A stretch of DNA of 64,000 nucleotides from an uncultured Fluviicola sp. (GCA_913009205.1 CAJVYC010000007.1:1-64000); one strand, 5' to 3'; positions 1 to 8,903 are shown, numbered from the stretch's first letter. Program-made: numbers and translations. The notes: a model not told the origin generated them from the letters alone.

Positions 1-1
1 G

Positions 2-67
2 GCGACAGAACAAGGTGGCAGAGCAGTGTTGTCTAAGGTTCTAAAATTTAATAACAAAGGGAGTTAA
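2..67 (+). CDS. 3' end of an unidentified gene (partial)
   Basis: The window opens inside an open frame of 21 codons ending in TAA. The residues (A-T-E-Q-G-G-R-A-V-L-S-K-V-L-K-F) look like ordinary protein, but the fragment is too short to identify. Upstream sequence is needed to confirm that it is coding. The next 166 bases show nothing recognisable. Confidence 0.3.
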   Translation, partial: ATEQGGRAVLSKVLKFNNKGS

Positions 68-233
68 ACAGATTCCTAGTCGCTTGGGAAGAGATTGTCT
101 TATTGTGATCTGTTTTCCAGGCGATTGCCTTTAAGTAGAATTATACATTTAAACAACTAAAATAAAAAAATCATGGAGAATAAAATATGCATTCTATTTT
201 CGGAATCTAGATATTCATTAACAAAATGTAACT

Positions 234-530
234 ATGAAAATTGAAAAAAAAATATTTGTAATAGGTGAAATTAAAGCGGCTGGAGTATATGCTTCTTTAG
301 AGAAAAATTTTGAGAATGTTCATTTTTTTAGAAATGAGCAAGAACGCTTTAATTCGGCACATGTCAATCCGGACATTCTCATTTTCGACGAATCAATAAA
401 AAACAATCGTGCGATAAGTAGTTCAAGTTCATCTACCGATTCATCTGACACCTCAATTCTTTACTTATCTAATAATGAGCATTTTGACTCTATTTTAGAC
501 CTGATTAGGCTGCCGGCAAAAAAACGTTAA
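234..530 (+). CDS. Small hypothetical protein with a serine run
   Basis: 98 residues with no signal peptide and no membrane segment. The N-terminal half alternates hydrophobic beta-like stretches (KKIFVIGEI, PDILIFDES) with helices, which loosely recalls a receiver or Rossmann-type fold, but no phosphorylation site can be assigned. A run of six serines sits near residue 62, followed by STDSSDTS. The C terminus is basic. ATG is the first in-frame start. It stands alone, with 264 bases of unassigned DNA after it. Function unknown; it could be a fragment of a longer regulator. Confidence 0.45.
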   Translation: MKIEKKIFVIGEIKAAGVYASLEKNFENVHFFRNEQERFNSAHVNPDILIFDESIKNNRAISSSSSSTDSSDTSILYLSNNEHFDSILDLIRLPAKKR

Positions 531-794
531 GGTTCGTGGAATCATGAACACTCACATTGCCCTATAATTAATATTATGTTAAATAGAATTAACGTAGCCC
601 AAACTAGTTTTATGCACAACCCTTATTCAAATCATATATCCGTACCGAAAATGTTCCTTCTGCAGATTCCCTAGTTATCAAAACTTCTCATAAAAACCAA
701 ACCTAAAGCTAGTTCTGGATTCCGTCTTACCTATTCAGTGTCAAGAATTGAGGAATAATTTAAATTTATCAATTTTCATTATTACCTTCAAATC

Positions 795-1190
795 ATGAAA
801 AATCTAAAACTCCTAACTACTTCATGCCTTATCATCGCCTTTACATCACTGGCAATGCCTTATTCAAAGTATCTAGAGTTCGGATATACAGAAATCTTAT
901 ATGGTCACGGTTACATTTTGTCATGGGTATCAATGTTTATATTCTTCCTAATCGCATTAGTTTCTTGGTTGAAGCGATCTAGAACTGTTTCTCTACTCGG
1001 GTTGTTGCTTTCAATGAGTAACATGTTCTTTTCAATTTTTATAATGATAACAATGACCGTATTTCGAAGCTCGCACTCTAACTTTGAATTTGAATACATG
1101 AATGGCATGTGGGTACTTTTGTTTGCTGCGGTTTCAATACTTATAGCCTCAGTGATTGATGTGACTCAGACCTTCAAAAAAAACCTTTAG
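795..1190 (+). CDS. Small multi-pass membrane protein
   Basis: 131 residues with about four hydrophobic segments (near residues 5-22, 38-57, 65-90 and 107-124) separated by short charged loops; KRSR near residue 60 probably faces the cytoplasm. There is no catalytic motif and I do not recognise the family. The gene stands alone, and the DNA after it holds a decayed gene on the other strand. Membrane location is read from hydrophobicity only. Confidence 0.65.
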   Translation: MKNLKLLTTSCLIIAFTSLAMPYSKYLEFGYTEILYGHGYILSWVSMFIFFLIALVSWLKRSRTVSLLGLLLSMSNMFFSIFIMITMTVFRSSHSNFEFEYMNGMWVLLFAAVSILIASVIDVTQTFKKNL

Positions 1191-1192
1191 TT

Positions 1193-1532
1193 GGCATTCG
1201 TAATTGCCATCATCTCTTCATCCAATAATGCACTTTGGTATTTACAAATCCAACCAGATTTAGCTCCTGCATGCTCGATAGAATCTAGATAAGCGTTCTC
1301 TCAATCGGATCGATGATTAAAATGTCTTCGTCGACAATCTGTAAAATCACCCCCTACTGGCCTCGTAAATTTCTTCTCACCCGCAAATATTTCCTCAATG
1401 ACGATTCTCAGAAATTTTTCGACAAGTTCATAATTGGATAAAATCAAACGGTTAGTTGAAAATGGATTGGTTAAAACACGAACAATAGATTGTCCAGATT
1501 CAATGTGCTTTATCTCAACCTTATTCTTTCAT
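1193..1532 (-). pseudogene. Decayed MreB-like / actin-fold gene remnant
   Basis: Read on the minus strand, a start at 1532 is followed almost at once by a stop, and coding resumes in another frame for about 50 residues (NKVEIKHIESGQSIVRVLTN, then YELVEKFLRIVIEEIF). A second shift gives VILQIVDEDILIIDPIERTL, and a third gives LDSIEHAGAKSGWI followed by LLDEEMMAI. The block D-S-I-E-H-A-G-A-K resembles the R-D-S-A-E-H-A-G-A-K segment of MreB rod-shape proteins, and the spacing to the preceding beta strand fits. Three frame changes and an in-frame stop rule out expression as one protein. The family call is moderate; the status as a remnant is firmer. Confidence 0.5.
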
Positions 1533-1638
1533 AGCTTTACATATAAGGTGATTCTTGGAAAGACCCAATTGACAAGATTAATGATTGTTTTATTCAAAAT
1601 TCATAACTTCTAATTCATAACTAATAACTCAAAAAAAA

Positions 1639-2643
1639 CTAGTTCCCTCCCATTCTACCAAACATTTCACCAAACATTCCTCCCGCTGAATCAAAGTTAG
1701 GGGGCAAACGTTCAGCTGCAACCTTTCCGTTTTTATCAAGAATTAATTTGTATTGCCACATAAACTTAGAATCTTCCTTGAATCCCAGCTGTCCGAAACG
1801 CAAGTCAACGAAATACAATTGCCCCTCTTCTTCTCTGATAACGTACCATCCAGCGGAAATTTTAATCAATTGTTTTACAATTTTTTGATCCTTGTAGGGC
1901 GCGATCAAGTGATAATTCTTCGGAATTTCCTCTGAGAATTTTATATCTTGACTATCAAAAAAGGAATAATAAGCAACGCGGTATCCCGTTTTCGTTTCGA
2001 CTTGAGCATTCCAAAGAATCGTATTTAAAGGCGCTGGACGCGTGTCCATGTCTACATATTTAATCTTATCCTTATCTAATTGATTCTGGAATTTCACAAA
2101 TGTGATTCCTTTAAATAAAATCGTTAAGACCATATAGGACGAACTGACAATCAACCCGATGTTGTTGATCTTTCTACGTCTGGGATTCGTGCGCTTATGA
2201 AACATCGCAATTAACGTGAATATCAAGAAAGGCACTGTGTATAAAGGGTCGACAACAAAGATGTTCTTAAACGCAATTCGATATTCAAATGGCCAGAAAA
2301 ACTGGGTACCCCACGTCGTATGGTTATCCAGTAACGGATGCGTGACCAAAGCTAAGAAGAACAGCCAAATCCAGGGTGTCATCCCAATCTTACGTTTTCC
2401 ATGGATCTTATTGGCGACCCAAGCCAGTATGGGAGCCATTAAAATGGAGAAGATCAAGGAATGCGAAAAGCCTCGGTGCATCTCGGTTGCAGTAATGTCG
2501 TCTGTGAAATACCGGATAAAAACATCCAAATCAGGAATTGTTCCCGCGACTGCACCCCAGAGCATAGCACGACTTCCGATCTTTCTTCCTAAAACAGCCT
2601 CACCTACGGCTGCCCCTAATACAATTTGAGTTAATGAATCCAT
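1639..2643 (-). CDS. YdjM/DUF457-type membrane-bound metal-dependent hydrolase
   Basis: 334 residues. The N terminus MDSLTQIVLGAAVGEAVLG and the motifs IPDLD (about residue 36), HRGFSHS (about 56) and THPLLDN (about 101) are the usual aspartate/histidine signature of the LexA-binding, inner-membrane hydrolase family (YdjM, DUF457). Four hydrophobic segments lie in the first 180 residues, followed by a soluble C-terminal half rich in charged residues and a Gly/Met-rich tail. Its start overlaps the stop of the upstream acetyltransferase-like gene by one base (TAATG), so the two are probably co-translated. The substrate is unknown in this family. Confidence 0.85.
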   Translation of the reverse strand: MDSLTQIVLGAAVGEAVLGRKIGSRAMLWGAVAGTIPDLDVFIRYFTDDITATEMHRGFSHSLIFSILMAPILAWVANKIHGKRKIGMTPWIWLFFLALVTHPLLDNHTTWGTQFFWPFEYRIAFKNIFVVDPLYTVPFLIFTLIAMFHKRTNPRRRKINNIGLIVSSSYMVLTILFKGITFVKFQNQLDKDKIKYVDMDTRPAPLNTILWNAQVETKTGYRVAYYSFFDSQDIKFSEEIPKNYHLIAPYKDQKIVKQLIKISAGWYVIREEEGQLYFVDLRFGQLGFKEDSKFMWQYKLILDKNGKVAAERLPPNFDSAGGMFGEMFGRMGGN

Positions 2644-3830
2644 TAGTTTGTAAAATTAGCTTTGAAAGGTTTTCTGAGTTCAAATTCACTGGGCGAAATA
2701 GATTGGATCACATGCTTCAGTAATAAGTTCGAAACACTTTTTCGATGCTTCACATAAAGCTTCATGTTCGTTGGCATTGCTCCAATTGAGCTTTTTATTA
2801 ATTCAGATGTCCGACCGAGCTGTAAGTCCTTTACACCATGGCTGAGCGCTTGCTCAACATAATCGTATAGAATTCTCTGATAGACGTTATACTCCTTGTT
2901 ATAGTCGTAATCAAGCCCTACGAAATTCGCCTCGAGAGATCCATTGTTGAGAAAAGAGGTGTTGAATCCGACCATCAGTCCATCGAGGTAAAACCCTCTC
3001 AATTCAAAATTGTTCGGTAGATTTTCACGGAAATAAGCCAAAGTCTCCGGTGTCATTGTTCCGTAACTAAAATCAGATTTGGCCAAAACATTTCCGAACA
3101 ACTCGCGAATACGTTCCTTTTCTTCAAGGATATTGTCCGAAGATAAAACGCGAATTTCCAAATCTTTCGCTTTCTTGAAAACGGCATTGGCTCGAGTTCT
3201 AAACTTCGTCTTCATACTCTTCAAGTAGTCGTCTAGGCTATTCCAACTTTCGTGAATTTGCAAAACCATGTTCACATCAATCATGAAGTCTCTGTACGAG
3301 TGCTTATTCAATTGATCGCTACCAATTACTTTGCTTGGTCCAAACTCTTTAAATAATGTTATTGAAACTTTTTCTTTCAGCTCCTCTTCCTTCTTTAATT
3401 GCTTGATAACCGCATCTACTTCGTTAAAAGCAGCCTCAGAACACAAGCGATCCGACCAAATAAATCCGTTTTCCCCATCCGAGAATACATTGCCACAGAC
3501 CAACACATTCACAGTAAATATGTCTTCGAGCTTCTTTTTAATATGATACGATAGTTTACAAAGGTGTTCAGCGAACTTCCTGCGTTTATCAATAAACTTA
3601 ACCATCTGGAAGGTAGAAATCAAAACGGGCTCGTCCTTATCATTGCAAGAAATGGCAAAGAACAACTTCATTTCATCCTTCATTCCTTTCTCCAAGGATT
3701 TAAGATAATCGATGCTTAAATAAACATTTCGCTCCTCCAAAACACTATTCCATTTGTCAGTTTCTATTGCATTAACAGAGTTGTAGATGGTTCTTTTAAG
3801 AAGTACCGAATTCGTCGAAGGTATTGGCAA
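2643..3830 (-). CDS. GNAT-fold acetyltransferase, FemAB/CelD-like
   Basis: 395 residues, cytoplasmic. The C-terminal half (about residues 190-370) carries the features of the FemAB/BcsL-type GNAT group: a basic helix with K-S-M-K-T-K-F-R-T-R-A, then FYLDGLMVGFNTSFLN and an aromatic-rich YNVYQRILYDYVEQAL helix, ending in LQLGRTSE. These proteins usually transfer acyl or aminoacyl groups to cell-envelope sugars or peptides; the acceptor here cannot be read. It lies directly upstream of, and overlaps by one base, the YdjM-like gene, so they form a two-gene unit. Confidence 0.7.
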   Translation of the reverse strand: MPIPSTNSVLLKRTIYNSVNAIETDKWNSVLEERNVYLSIDYLKSLEKGMKDEMKLFFAISCNDKDEPVLISTFQMVKFIDKRRKFAEHLCKLSYHIKKKLEDIFTVNVLVCGNVFSDGENGFIWSDRLCSEAAFNEVDAVIKQLKKEEELKEKVSITLFKEFGPSKVIGSDQLNKHSYRDFMIDVNMVLQIHESWNSLDDYLKSMKTKFRTRANAVFKKAKDLEIRVLSSDNILEEKERIRELFGNVLAKSDFSYGTMTPETLAYFRENLPNNFELRGFYLDGLMVGFNTSFLNNGSLEANFVGLDYDYNKEYNVYQRILYDYVEQALSHGVKDLQLGRTSELIKSSIGAMPTNMKLYVKHRKSVSNLLLKHVIQSISPSEFELRKPFKANFTN

Positions 3831-3899
3831 TTTTTGTGTTTTAATTCTAAGTTACGAATGTACGTATTAAGTCCATTTGATGCATTCATTTAACAGAAC

Positions 3900-4391
3900 T
3901 TAAGAAATTCTTAAATCGGAATACAATTGAAGAACAGTAATATCAAACTCTTTGTCTGACTTTAAACGAATGATTTTACACCAAGGAATGGGCATATTAA
4001 CCCGCTTAAAGATTATTGGAAAGATCTTTTCCATTTGATCCTGAATTGCACTTCCCTCCTACTCCAAAGTGTTCATTGGAAACCCGAACAACGATGTAGT
4101 TATATCGACTGTAAAGCGAACTAAGTCGCGTTGAATGTCAGAAGGAAGACCAGCCTGTTGAATCACATAATCCATCTTTTTCATTCGTACAAATTTCTTT
4201 GAGCGCACCGCATAAACTTTCTGAATCAAACTTGGGTGTATGATGCACAGGAAATTGGAGTCTCCCAAATTTAAATGAAAGACATCTCAATATTCATCTG
4301 ATCATTGCTCAATCTGCTTATGCAGGCTATTCAAGTCGAGCTTGAACACGTTCCCAAAAACTGGAATTCCTGTTGGTCCTGGAAGTTCTTT
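3900..4391 (-). pseudogene. Truncated and decayed cytochrome P450
   Basis: The minus strand encodes a good P450 N terminus: the proline-rich hinge LPGPTGIPVFGNVF, then LHKQIEQ, a stop where Trp is expected, SDEY, a stop where Gly is expected, DVFHLNLGDSNFLCI and DLVRFTVDITTSLF (helix C/D region). After another stop and a frame change it reads DQMEKIFPIIFKRVNMPIPW and IIRLKSDKEFD, typical of the P450 segment before helix G. The remainder, including the helix I oxygen-binding site and the heme-cysteine loop, is absent. Two in-frame stops, a frame change and loss of more than half the protein make it non-functional. Confidence 0.85.
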
Positions 4392-4536
4392 TAATGTTAT
4401 TGTCGTACAAAATATATTGGAGGCACAAATATGTGCTTTGAACAGCGGATAAATAAATTAAACAAGGTGAAAATTTACTGTTAATTCAATTTTCACAAGT
4501 AATATAGATTGCATACCTTACGTAAAAATTACCCGC

Positions 4537-6306
4537 ATGAAAACACTATGTACTACTATGAGCTTCTGTATGTTAGGCGCACTTACTTTTGGTCAAGTCT
4601 CATTTTCAGTAACTGCTCCAGTATCTATCGCAGGTGGCTATAACTTTACAAGCAACGGCGACGGAACCGATTGGGGACTGCCAAATTTATTGAACTCAGC
4701 AGATGCAGTTTTAGATACTTTAAAAATAGCTGAAGACGGCACACCAGGATTAAACGCTCAAGGGATTCCTTTTTCAAATGAAGGTTGTGGTCCATTGATC
4801 AATGATTTAACGGGCAAAATTGCAGTTGTTTACAGATACGATGGTGTTTCTGCAAATGTTTGCTGGTATGGAACAAAAGTTTTAATGTGTGAACAAGCGG
4901 GTGCAATCGGAGTTGTGATGATTAACCGTGAAGACGCCTTAATTGATGTTCCTGGGACTACTGATGGTCCTATGACTACAATTCCATTCGCGTTCATCTC
5001 AAAGACTGACGGAGCCATTTTAAGAGCTAGAATGGATACTGGAGACGATGTTGTGGCTTTTATTGGCAACAAATTGGGGTTGTATGCTACCGATGGTGGA
5101 TTGAGTAAAATCACAACAATTAGTCCTTCAATCTCAGTAGCGGCTTCTCAAACATCTATTGACAATACTGAATTTGGATTCGATGTTGGAGCTCAAGTTT
5201 ACAATTTCGGTAACACAACACAGAACAACGTGTCAATCACAGCTACTGTAGCAGGCCCAGCAGGAATTTGGACAGAAACAGCAGGTCCTTATTCTATCGT
5301 TTCCGGAGACAGTTTAGAAGTATACACAGGTAGTACGAATAATTTACCTGCCTTTTCATTCCTTACATATCCTGATGGAAGGTATACATTGACCTATGAT
5401 GTTGAAATGGGCGCACCTGATGAGTTTGCATTTGACAACTCACTTTCGTATGACTTTGTTATTTCAGATTCGTTGATTGGTTATTCAAAAACAGACCCTT
5501 TAACGAACTTGCCTGTTTCGAATGCAAACTTCCGCCCAGGTGGTGGTGGAAACCTTTTCGAAATGTGTATGGTGTACGATAACCCCAACGGAAGTCGATT
5601 AGGAGCTGAAGGGATTTATTTCTCTGCAGTGACTGGATACAACTCTGGCATTTCCTTAGATGGAGAGGAAATCGCGCTAAGCTTATACAGCTGGGACAAT
5701 GTATTTACTGACATCAATGATGTGAACTTGGCTTTCGATAATTTGAATTTGGTCACATTTGGATACTATTACTACACTGGTGATTTGCAGGACGAAGTTG
5801 TTTTTGGATCTTACGATTCTCACGTCCAATTGTCTGACAACCAACGCTACTTAGCATGTGTACAACCAAGCAATGTTGAAATATTCATGGGACACGATAC
5901 CGGAATTGACTACAATTGGTCAGTCAACACAACTTTACAGCCTATTACACCAATCAATAGTGATAATGGGTATTTCGCTCTTGGATTCGGGACGGATGTT
6001 GTTCCCTCCATGGCTTTAAGAGTATTTGACGCTGCCGAAGTTGGTGTCACTGAACACGAAAATGAAGATGGATCCATCTTCCCAAACCCGGCGAAGGACA
6101 TATTGAATATTACGCCTAGAAGTTCTGATATGCAGGGAGGAACAATAACAATTCTTGATATGACAGGGCGTGTTATTTTAACTGAGGTGTTCTCTTCTGC
6201 CAATATAAAAAAAATGGACATAAATGGATTGACTACTGGTCAATACCTCTTGAATATTGCTTATGACGATGGTGTTACTGAGCAATTTAAGTTTTTGAAA
6301 AATTAA
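4537..6306 (+). CDS. Secreted PA-domain protein with T9SS type A sorting domain
   Basis: 589 residues. A signal peptide covers about residues 1-19 (ends TFGQ). Residues about 45-180 form a protease-associated (PA) domain: a cysteine-containing N-terminal part, GKIAVVYRYDG, AGAIGVVMIN and IPFAFISKTDGAIL. No protease domain follows. The middle is beta-rich and Asn/Thr/Gly-rich, suggesting Ig-like or jelly-roll modules. The last about 75 residues are a T9SS sorting domain: IFPNPAKDILNI, TILDMTGRVIL, LTTGQYLLNI and a basic end. The protein should cross the outer membrane by T9SS and stay on the surface or be released. PA domains usually aid substrate binding; the role without a protease partner is unknown. 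Confidence 0.85.
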   Translation: MKTLCTTMSFCMLGALTFGQVSFSVTAPVSIAGGYNFTSNGDGTDWGLPNLLNSADAVLDTLKIAEDGTPGLNAQGIPFSNEGCGPLINDLTGKIAVVYRYDGVSANVCWYGTKVLMCEQAGAIGVVMINREDALIDVPGTTDGPMTTIPFAFISKTDGAILRARMDTGDDVVAFIGNKLGLYATDGGLSKITTISPSISVAASQTSIDNTEFGFDVGAQVYNFGNTTQNNVSITATVAGPAGIWTETAGPYSIVSGDSLEVYTGSTNNLPAFSFLTYPDGRYTLTYDVEMGAPDEFAFDNSLSYDFVISDSLIGYSKTDPLTNLPVSNANFRPGGGGNLFEMCMVYDNPNGSRLGAEGIYFSAVTGYNSGISLDGEEIALSLYSWDNVFTDINDVNLAFDNLNLVTFGYYYYTGDLQDEVVFGSYDSHVQLSDNQRYLACVQPSNVEIFMGHDTGIDYNWSVNTTLQPITPINSDNGYFALGFGTDVVPSMALRVFDAAEVGVTEHENEDGSIFPNPAKDILNITPRSSDMQGGTITILDMTGRVILTEVFSSANIKKMDINGLTTGQYLLNIAYDDGVTEQFKFLKN

Positions 6307-6338
6307 ACCCAAGCGTGAATAGTTTCAATTCCTGGCGA

Positions 6339-6724
6339 TGACTTCTGGTCAAAAAAATCTATATCACAACGGCTGTGGACTTCTTTTTTCTTTCGTATGA
6401 ACTCTCTCAAGTATTAGATTTAGCTATTATTGACATCTATTTTGTCATTCCGGAGACTTGACTTCATGCCTTTATTGGTATTGTTTATCTCTTTTTTGGA
6501 AGTATACAATGGAAGTTTGAGCGTTGAATCAGATCGCTGGACTCAATAATCATCTGGAATCATTATAGTGTAATGACCTTAACACTTTGTTTAGTGCTAT
6601 TTACAAACGTTACAGCATTGATTAATTAACGGTCTTCTTGATGTTGGCGGTACAAGTTATTTATGTCCTCGCAATTTACAGTTCACTGTTTGATATTATT
6701 AGAGATGCGTTTAGATTCAATTGA
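6339..6724 (+). pseudogene. Decayed small membrane protein
   Basis: No frame is open throughout, but successive frames on the plus strand read like a multi-pass membrane protein: KKIYITTAVDFFFLSYEL, LDLAIIDIYFVIPET, a stop, LHAFIGIVYLFFGSI, then MTLTLCLVLFTNVTALIN, and after another shift LTVFLMLAVQVIYVLAIYSS ending FDIIRDAFRFN and a stop at 6724. The run of hydrophobic segments broken by stops and shifts indicates a degraded gene of about 120-130 codons. The family is not recognised. Confidence 0.45.
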
Positions 6725-6728
6725 GGTT

Positions 6729-7160
6729 TTACATACTCCAAGAGCTATAAGCACCTTTTAAGTCATAGACTTCCCTGAACTTAAATTCAGCCATCACTTT
6801 TACAGCGTTTGCACTTCTGCCTCCTTTCACGCGATAAATAAACGGCGTTTTGGATGGATCGAGTTCTTCTAATTTAGCTTTAAAATTATCATCGTAGATG
6901 TTAATGTTTGTTGTATCATCTATTTTCCCAATACTGTATTCTTCCGGCGTTCTAACATCAATGATTTAAATGTTGTCTTGCGCTAAATTATTTTTGAATT
7001 CATCGACTGTTACAACTTTATTTATTTCTCGATTATTTATAGCCTTATCCTCTGTTTTGTAATAAGTTAAGAGAATAATTGTAGTTAGTAAGAATAAGAA
7101 TTTCTGTATAATAGTACTATTAATAAAACGCGATTTACCTAATAAATGATGAGTCACCAC
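6729..7160 (-). pseudogene. Rhodanese-domain gene interrupted by a stop codon
   Basis: A minus-strand frame of 143 sense codons is broken once, by TAA at codon 65, just before the rhodanese core IIDVRTPEEYSIGKI. After it follow INIYDDNFKAKLEEL, the active-site region FIYRVKGGRSA and VYDLKGAYSSW, which is the usual order of a single-domain rhodanese. The active-site cysteine expected after the tyrosine (Y-C-x-x-G-G-R-S) is replaced by Arg, so catalysis is lost as well. The N-terminal hydrophobic stretch FLFLLTTIILLTYY resembles a signal peptide whose lipobox has been lost. It converges with another decayed gene ending five bases away. Confidence 0.8.
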
Positions 7161-7182
7161 GTTAAAAACTAGTAGAATCGAT

Positions 7183-7190
7183 TACTTTTG
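7183..7190 (+). promoter_or_regulatory. -7 element TACTTTTG close to the start codon
   Basis: Exact match to the Bacteroidota -7 consensus TAnnTTTG. The ATG of the DUF4268 gene begins five bases after it, so transcription should start at or next to the start codon and give a leaderless message. No clear -33 TTG lies at the usual distance; GTTA occurs near 7161. Confidence 0.55.
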
Positions 7191-7195
7191 TCGCG

Positions 7196-7657
7196 ATGTT
7201 AACGAAAGAAGCACGTAAAGAATTGAATACCAATTTTTGGGAAGGACTTCGCAAAGAGATGCGAAATCACAAATCATCCAATGGAAGGGGTATTAACTGG
7301 ATCAACTACCCTTCTGACGTTAAAGACATCTACATTCGGCTAGTCGTAGCACCAAAAAGGACAACTCTTTGCTTCGATATTCAACCAAAAGATGATGATA
7401 TCCGTTCCATACTTTGGGAACAAATGACAGAATTAAAAGTTGTGATGGAATCTGAAGTTGGCGAAGCTTTATGGAATGAAGAAAGCCATGAATTGAATGG
7501 TAGAAAGGTTTCTAGAATTCATTGGGAACTCAATGGTCTTAACTTTTATGATATAAAAAACCATAAAGAGATCAAAAGTTTTCTTCGCGATAAACTGATC
7601 AAATTCGATACCTTTTATCAAGAATATAAAGAAATACTAATAACATTAGCCGAATAA
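7196..7657 (+). CDS. DUF4268 domain protein
   Basis: 153 residues, soluble. It matches the DUF4268 pattern: an N-terminal FWEGLRKEMRNHKSSNG helix, IRLVVAPKRTTLCFDIQ, repeated Trp/Glu-rich helices (SILWEQMTELK, EALWNEESHEL) and an all-helical C terminus with FDTFYQEYKEIL. This fold is sometimes found at the end of restriction or DNA-repair proteins, but the stand-alone form has no known function. A -7 element ends five bases before the ATG, supporting this start. It is followed 23 bases later by a T9SS-exported protein. Confidence 0.75.
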   Translation: MLTKEARKELNTNFWEGLRKEMRNHKSSNGRGINWINYPSDVKDIYIRLVVAPKRTTLCFDIQPKDDDIRSILWEQMTELKVVMESEVGEALWNEESHELNGRKVSRIHWELNGLNFYDIKNHKEIKSFLRDKLIKFDTFYQEYKEILITLAE

Positions 7658-7680
7658 GCTTAAAACACTAATTTTACAGT

Positions 7681-8478
7681 ATGATAAAAACAATAAGCAT
7701 CCTGGCATTAGGGGTGATTTCAATTAATGTATCTGCTCAAACTCAAGTTTATGGTGAGGATTTTCAAAACGGACTTCCATTAAACTATACAATTTTTGAT
7801 AACGATGGTTTTACACCTGACGCATCGGTTATTGAATTTGCTGATGCGTGGATTTCATTGCCTGATCCAGCAGACTCAACAGATTCCATTGTTGGTTCTA
7901 CTTCATTCTTTGATCCTATTGGACAGGCTGACAGATGGTTGATCACGCCTTCAATTGTTCTTGGCGCTTATGGAAACTCAATGTTTTGGGACGCAAAGTC
8001 TCACGATCCATCATTCCCAGATGATTATATGGTATTGGCCTCTAAGACGGATGCTCAAATAGCCAGTTTTACAGATACCTTACTTAACATTTCAGATGAA
8101 TCGGCTGAATGGAATTACCATGAATTGAATTTGAGCGAAGCAGGCCTAGATGGTGAAACTGTTCATATTGCTTTTGTCAACAGAACGAATGATGGGTTTA
8201 AATTGTACTTGGATTCAATCTCTGTTTGGAAGGAAGATCAAGTTGGATTGAGCTCTTTAATAACCTTCGAAGTAAATGTTTATCCAAATCCAACGAATGG
8301 AAAAGTGAACATTGGTGGTGATTTTGATTTCTTTACTGTTTATTCTTCGACTGGAGCTTTCGTAATTGAGTCAAAATCAAACTTAATTGATCTTTCTTCT
8401 TTTGATTCAGGAATCTATCTCATTAGAGTTCAGAACGGCGACAGCGTTTACCGCACAAAAGTTGTGAAAGAGAATTAA
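7681..8478 (+). CDS. Secreted choice-of-anchor-J protein with T9SS sorting domain
   Basis: 265 residues. Signal peptide about 1-19 (ends VSAQ). Residues about 22-185 match the MAM-like choice-of-anchor-J fold: EDFQNGLPLNYTIFDNDG, a WLITPSI strand, MFWDAKSHD and the closing LYLDSISV. The last about 70 residues are a T9SS type A sorting domain (VYPNPTNGKVNI, FTVYSSTGAFVI, LSSFDSGIYLIRV, basic end). It is expected at the cell surface as an adhesin or binding protein; no catalytic site is visible. Its stop overlaps the end of the convergent lipoprotein gene by four bases. Confidence 0.8.
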   Translation: MIKTISILALGVISINVSAQTQVYGEDFQNGLPLNYTIFDNDGFTPDASVIEFADAWISLPDPADSTDSIVGSTSFFDPIGQADRWLITPSIVLGAYGNSMFWDAKSHDPSFPDDYMVLASKTDAQIASFTDTLLNISDESAEWNYHELNLSEAGLDGETVHIAFVNRTNDGFKLYLDSISVWKEDQVGLSSLITFEVNVYPNPTNGKVNIGGDFDFFTVYSSTGAFVIESKSNLIDLSSFDSGIYLIRVQNGDSVYRTKVVKEN

Positions 8479-8903
8479 TAGTCTCCGTTTAATTCAGGCA
8501 ACGGAATAATCTGGATATCAATTTTTATATCAGAGCCCTCTTTGGATTTCATATAAATACTGTCTTCCGTAAGATATTCCAAGTCCATTTGCCATTCTTC
8601 TTTCGGAAAGTTGATTTCCAAGGTCTTATTGTCTGAATCTAAGTAGTACCTGCCGCACTTAGGAGACTTTTTACCCATTGCTTTTAATGGAATTATCTCA
8701 ACTTTTCCCGATTCGTGAAAGATCATTAAATCTTTACTCCAGACACTGCTGTTCGCAAAGTTTACCTTATTCACAGATTGCTTATTAATCAACCATACTT
8801 TGCTGTTGTCATCCGTTAATAAAGATGTGTAATTAACATTTTGCAATGGAACACTACCTGTACAGCCAATCAATACGAATGAAAAAATGATAGAGTATTT
8901 CAT
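8475..8903 (-). CDS. Small predicted lipoprotein
   Basis: 142 residues. The short N terminus MKYSIIFSFVLIGC ends in a plausible lipobox (LIGC), with Cys14 as the lipidation site. The rest is beta-rich with alternating strands (KVWLINKQSVNKVNF, DLMIFHESGKVEIIPL, RYYLDSDNKTLEINF), similar in layout to small lipocalin-like or lipoprotein folds of Bacteroidota, but no family is recognised. Its start shares a base with the stop of the upstream lipoprotein gene, so the two are co-translated. It is the last gene of the pyrD-led unit. Confidence 0.6.
   Translation of the reverse strand: MKYSIIFSFVLIGCTGSVPLQNVNYTSLLTDDNSKVWLINKQSVNKVNFANSSVWSKDLMIFHESGKVEIIPLKAMGKKSPKCGRYYLDSDNKTLEINFPKEEWQMDLEYLTEDSIYMKSKEGSDIKIDIQIIPLPELNGDY

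Noticed and set aside
4830-5114. Minus-strand frame of 94 codons inside the PA-domain gene
   Set aside because: It is the antisense shadow of a strongly supported coding region and has no independent signal.
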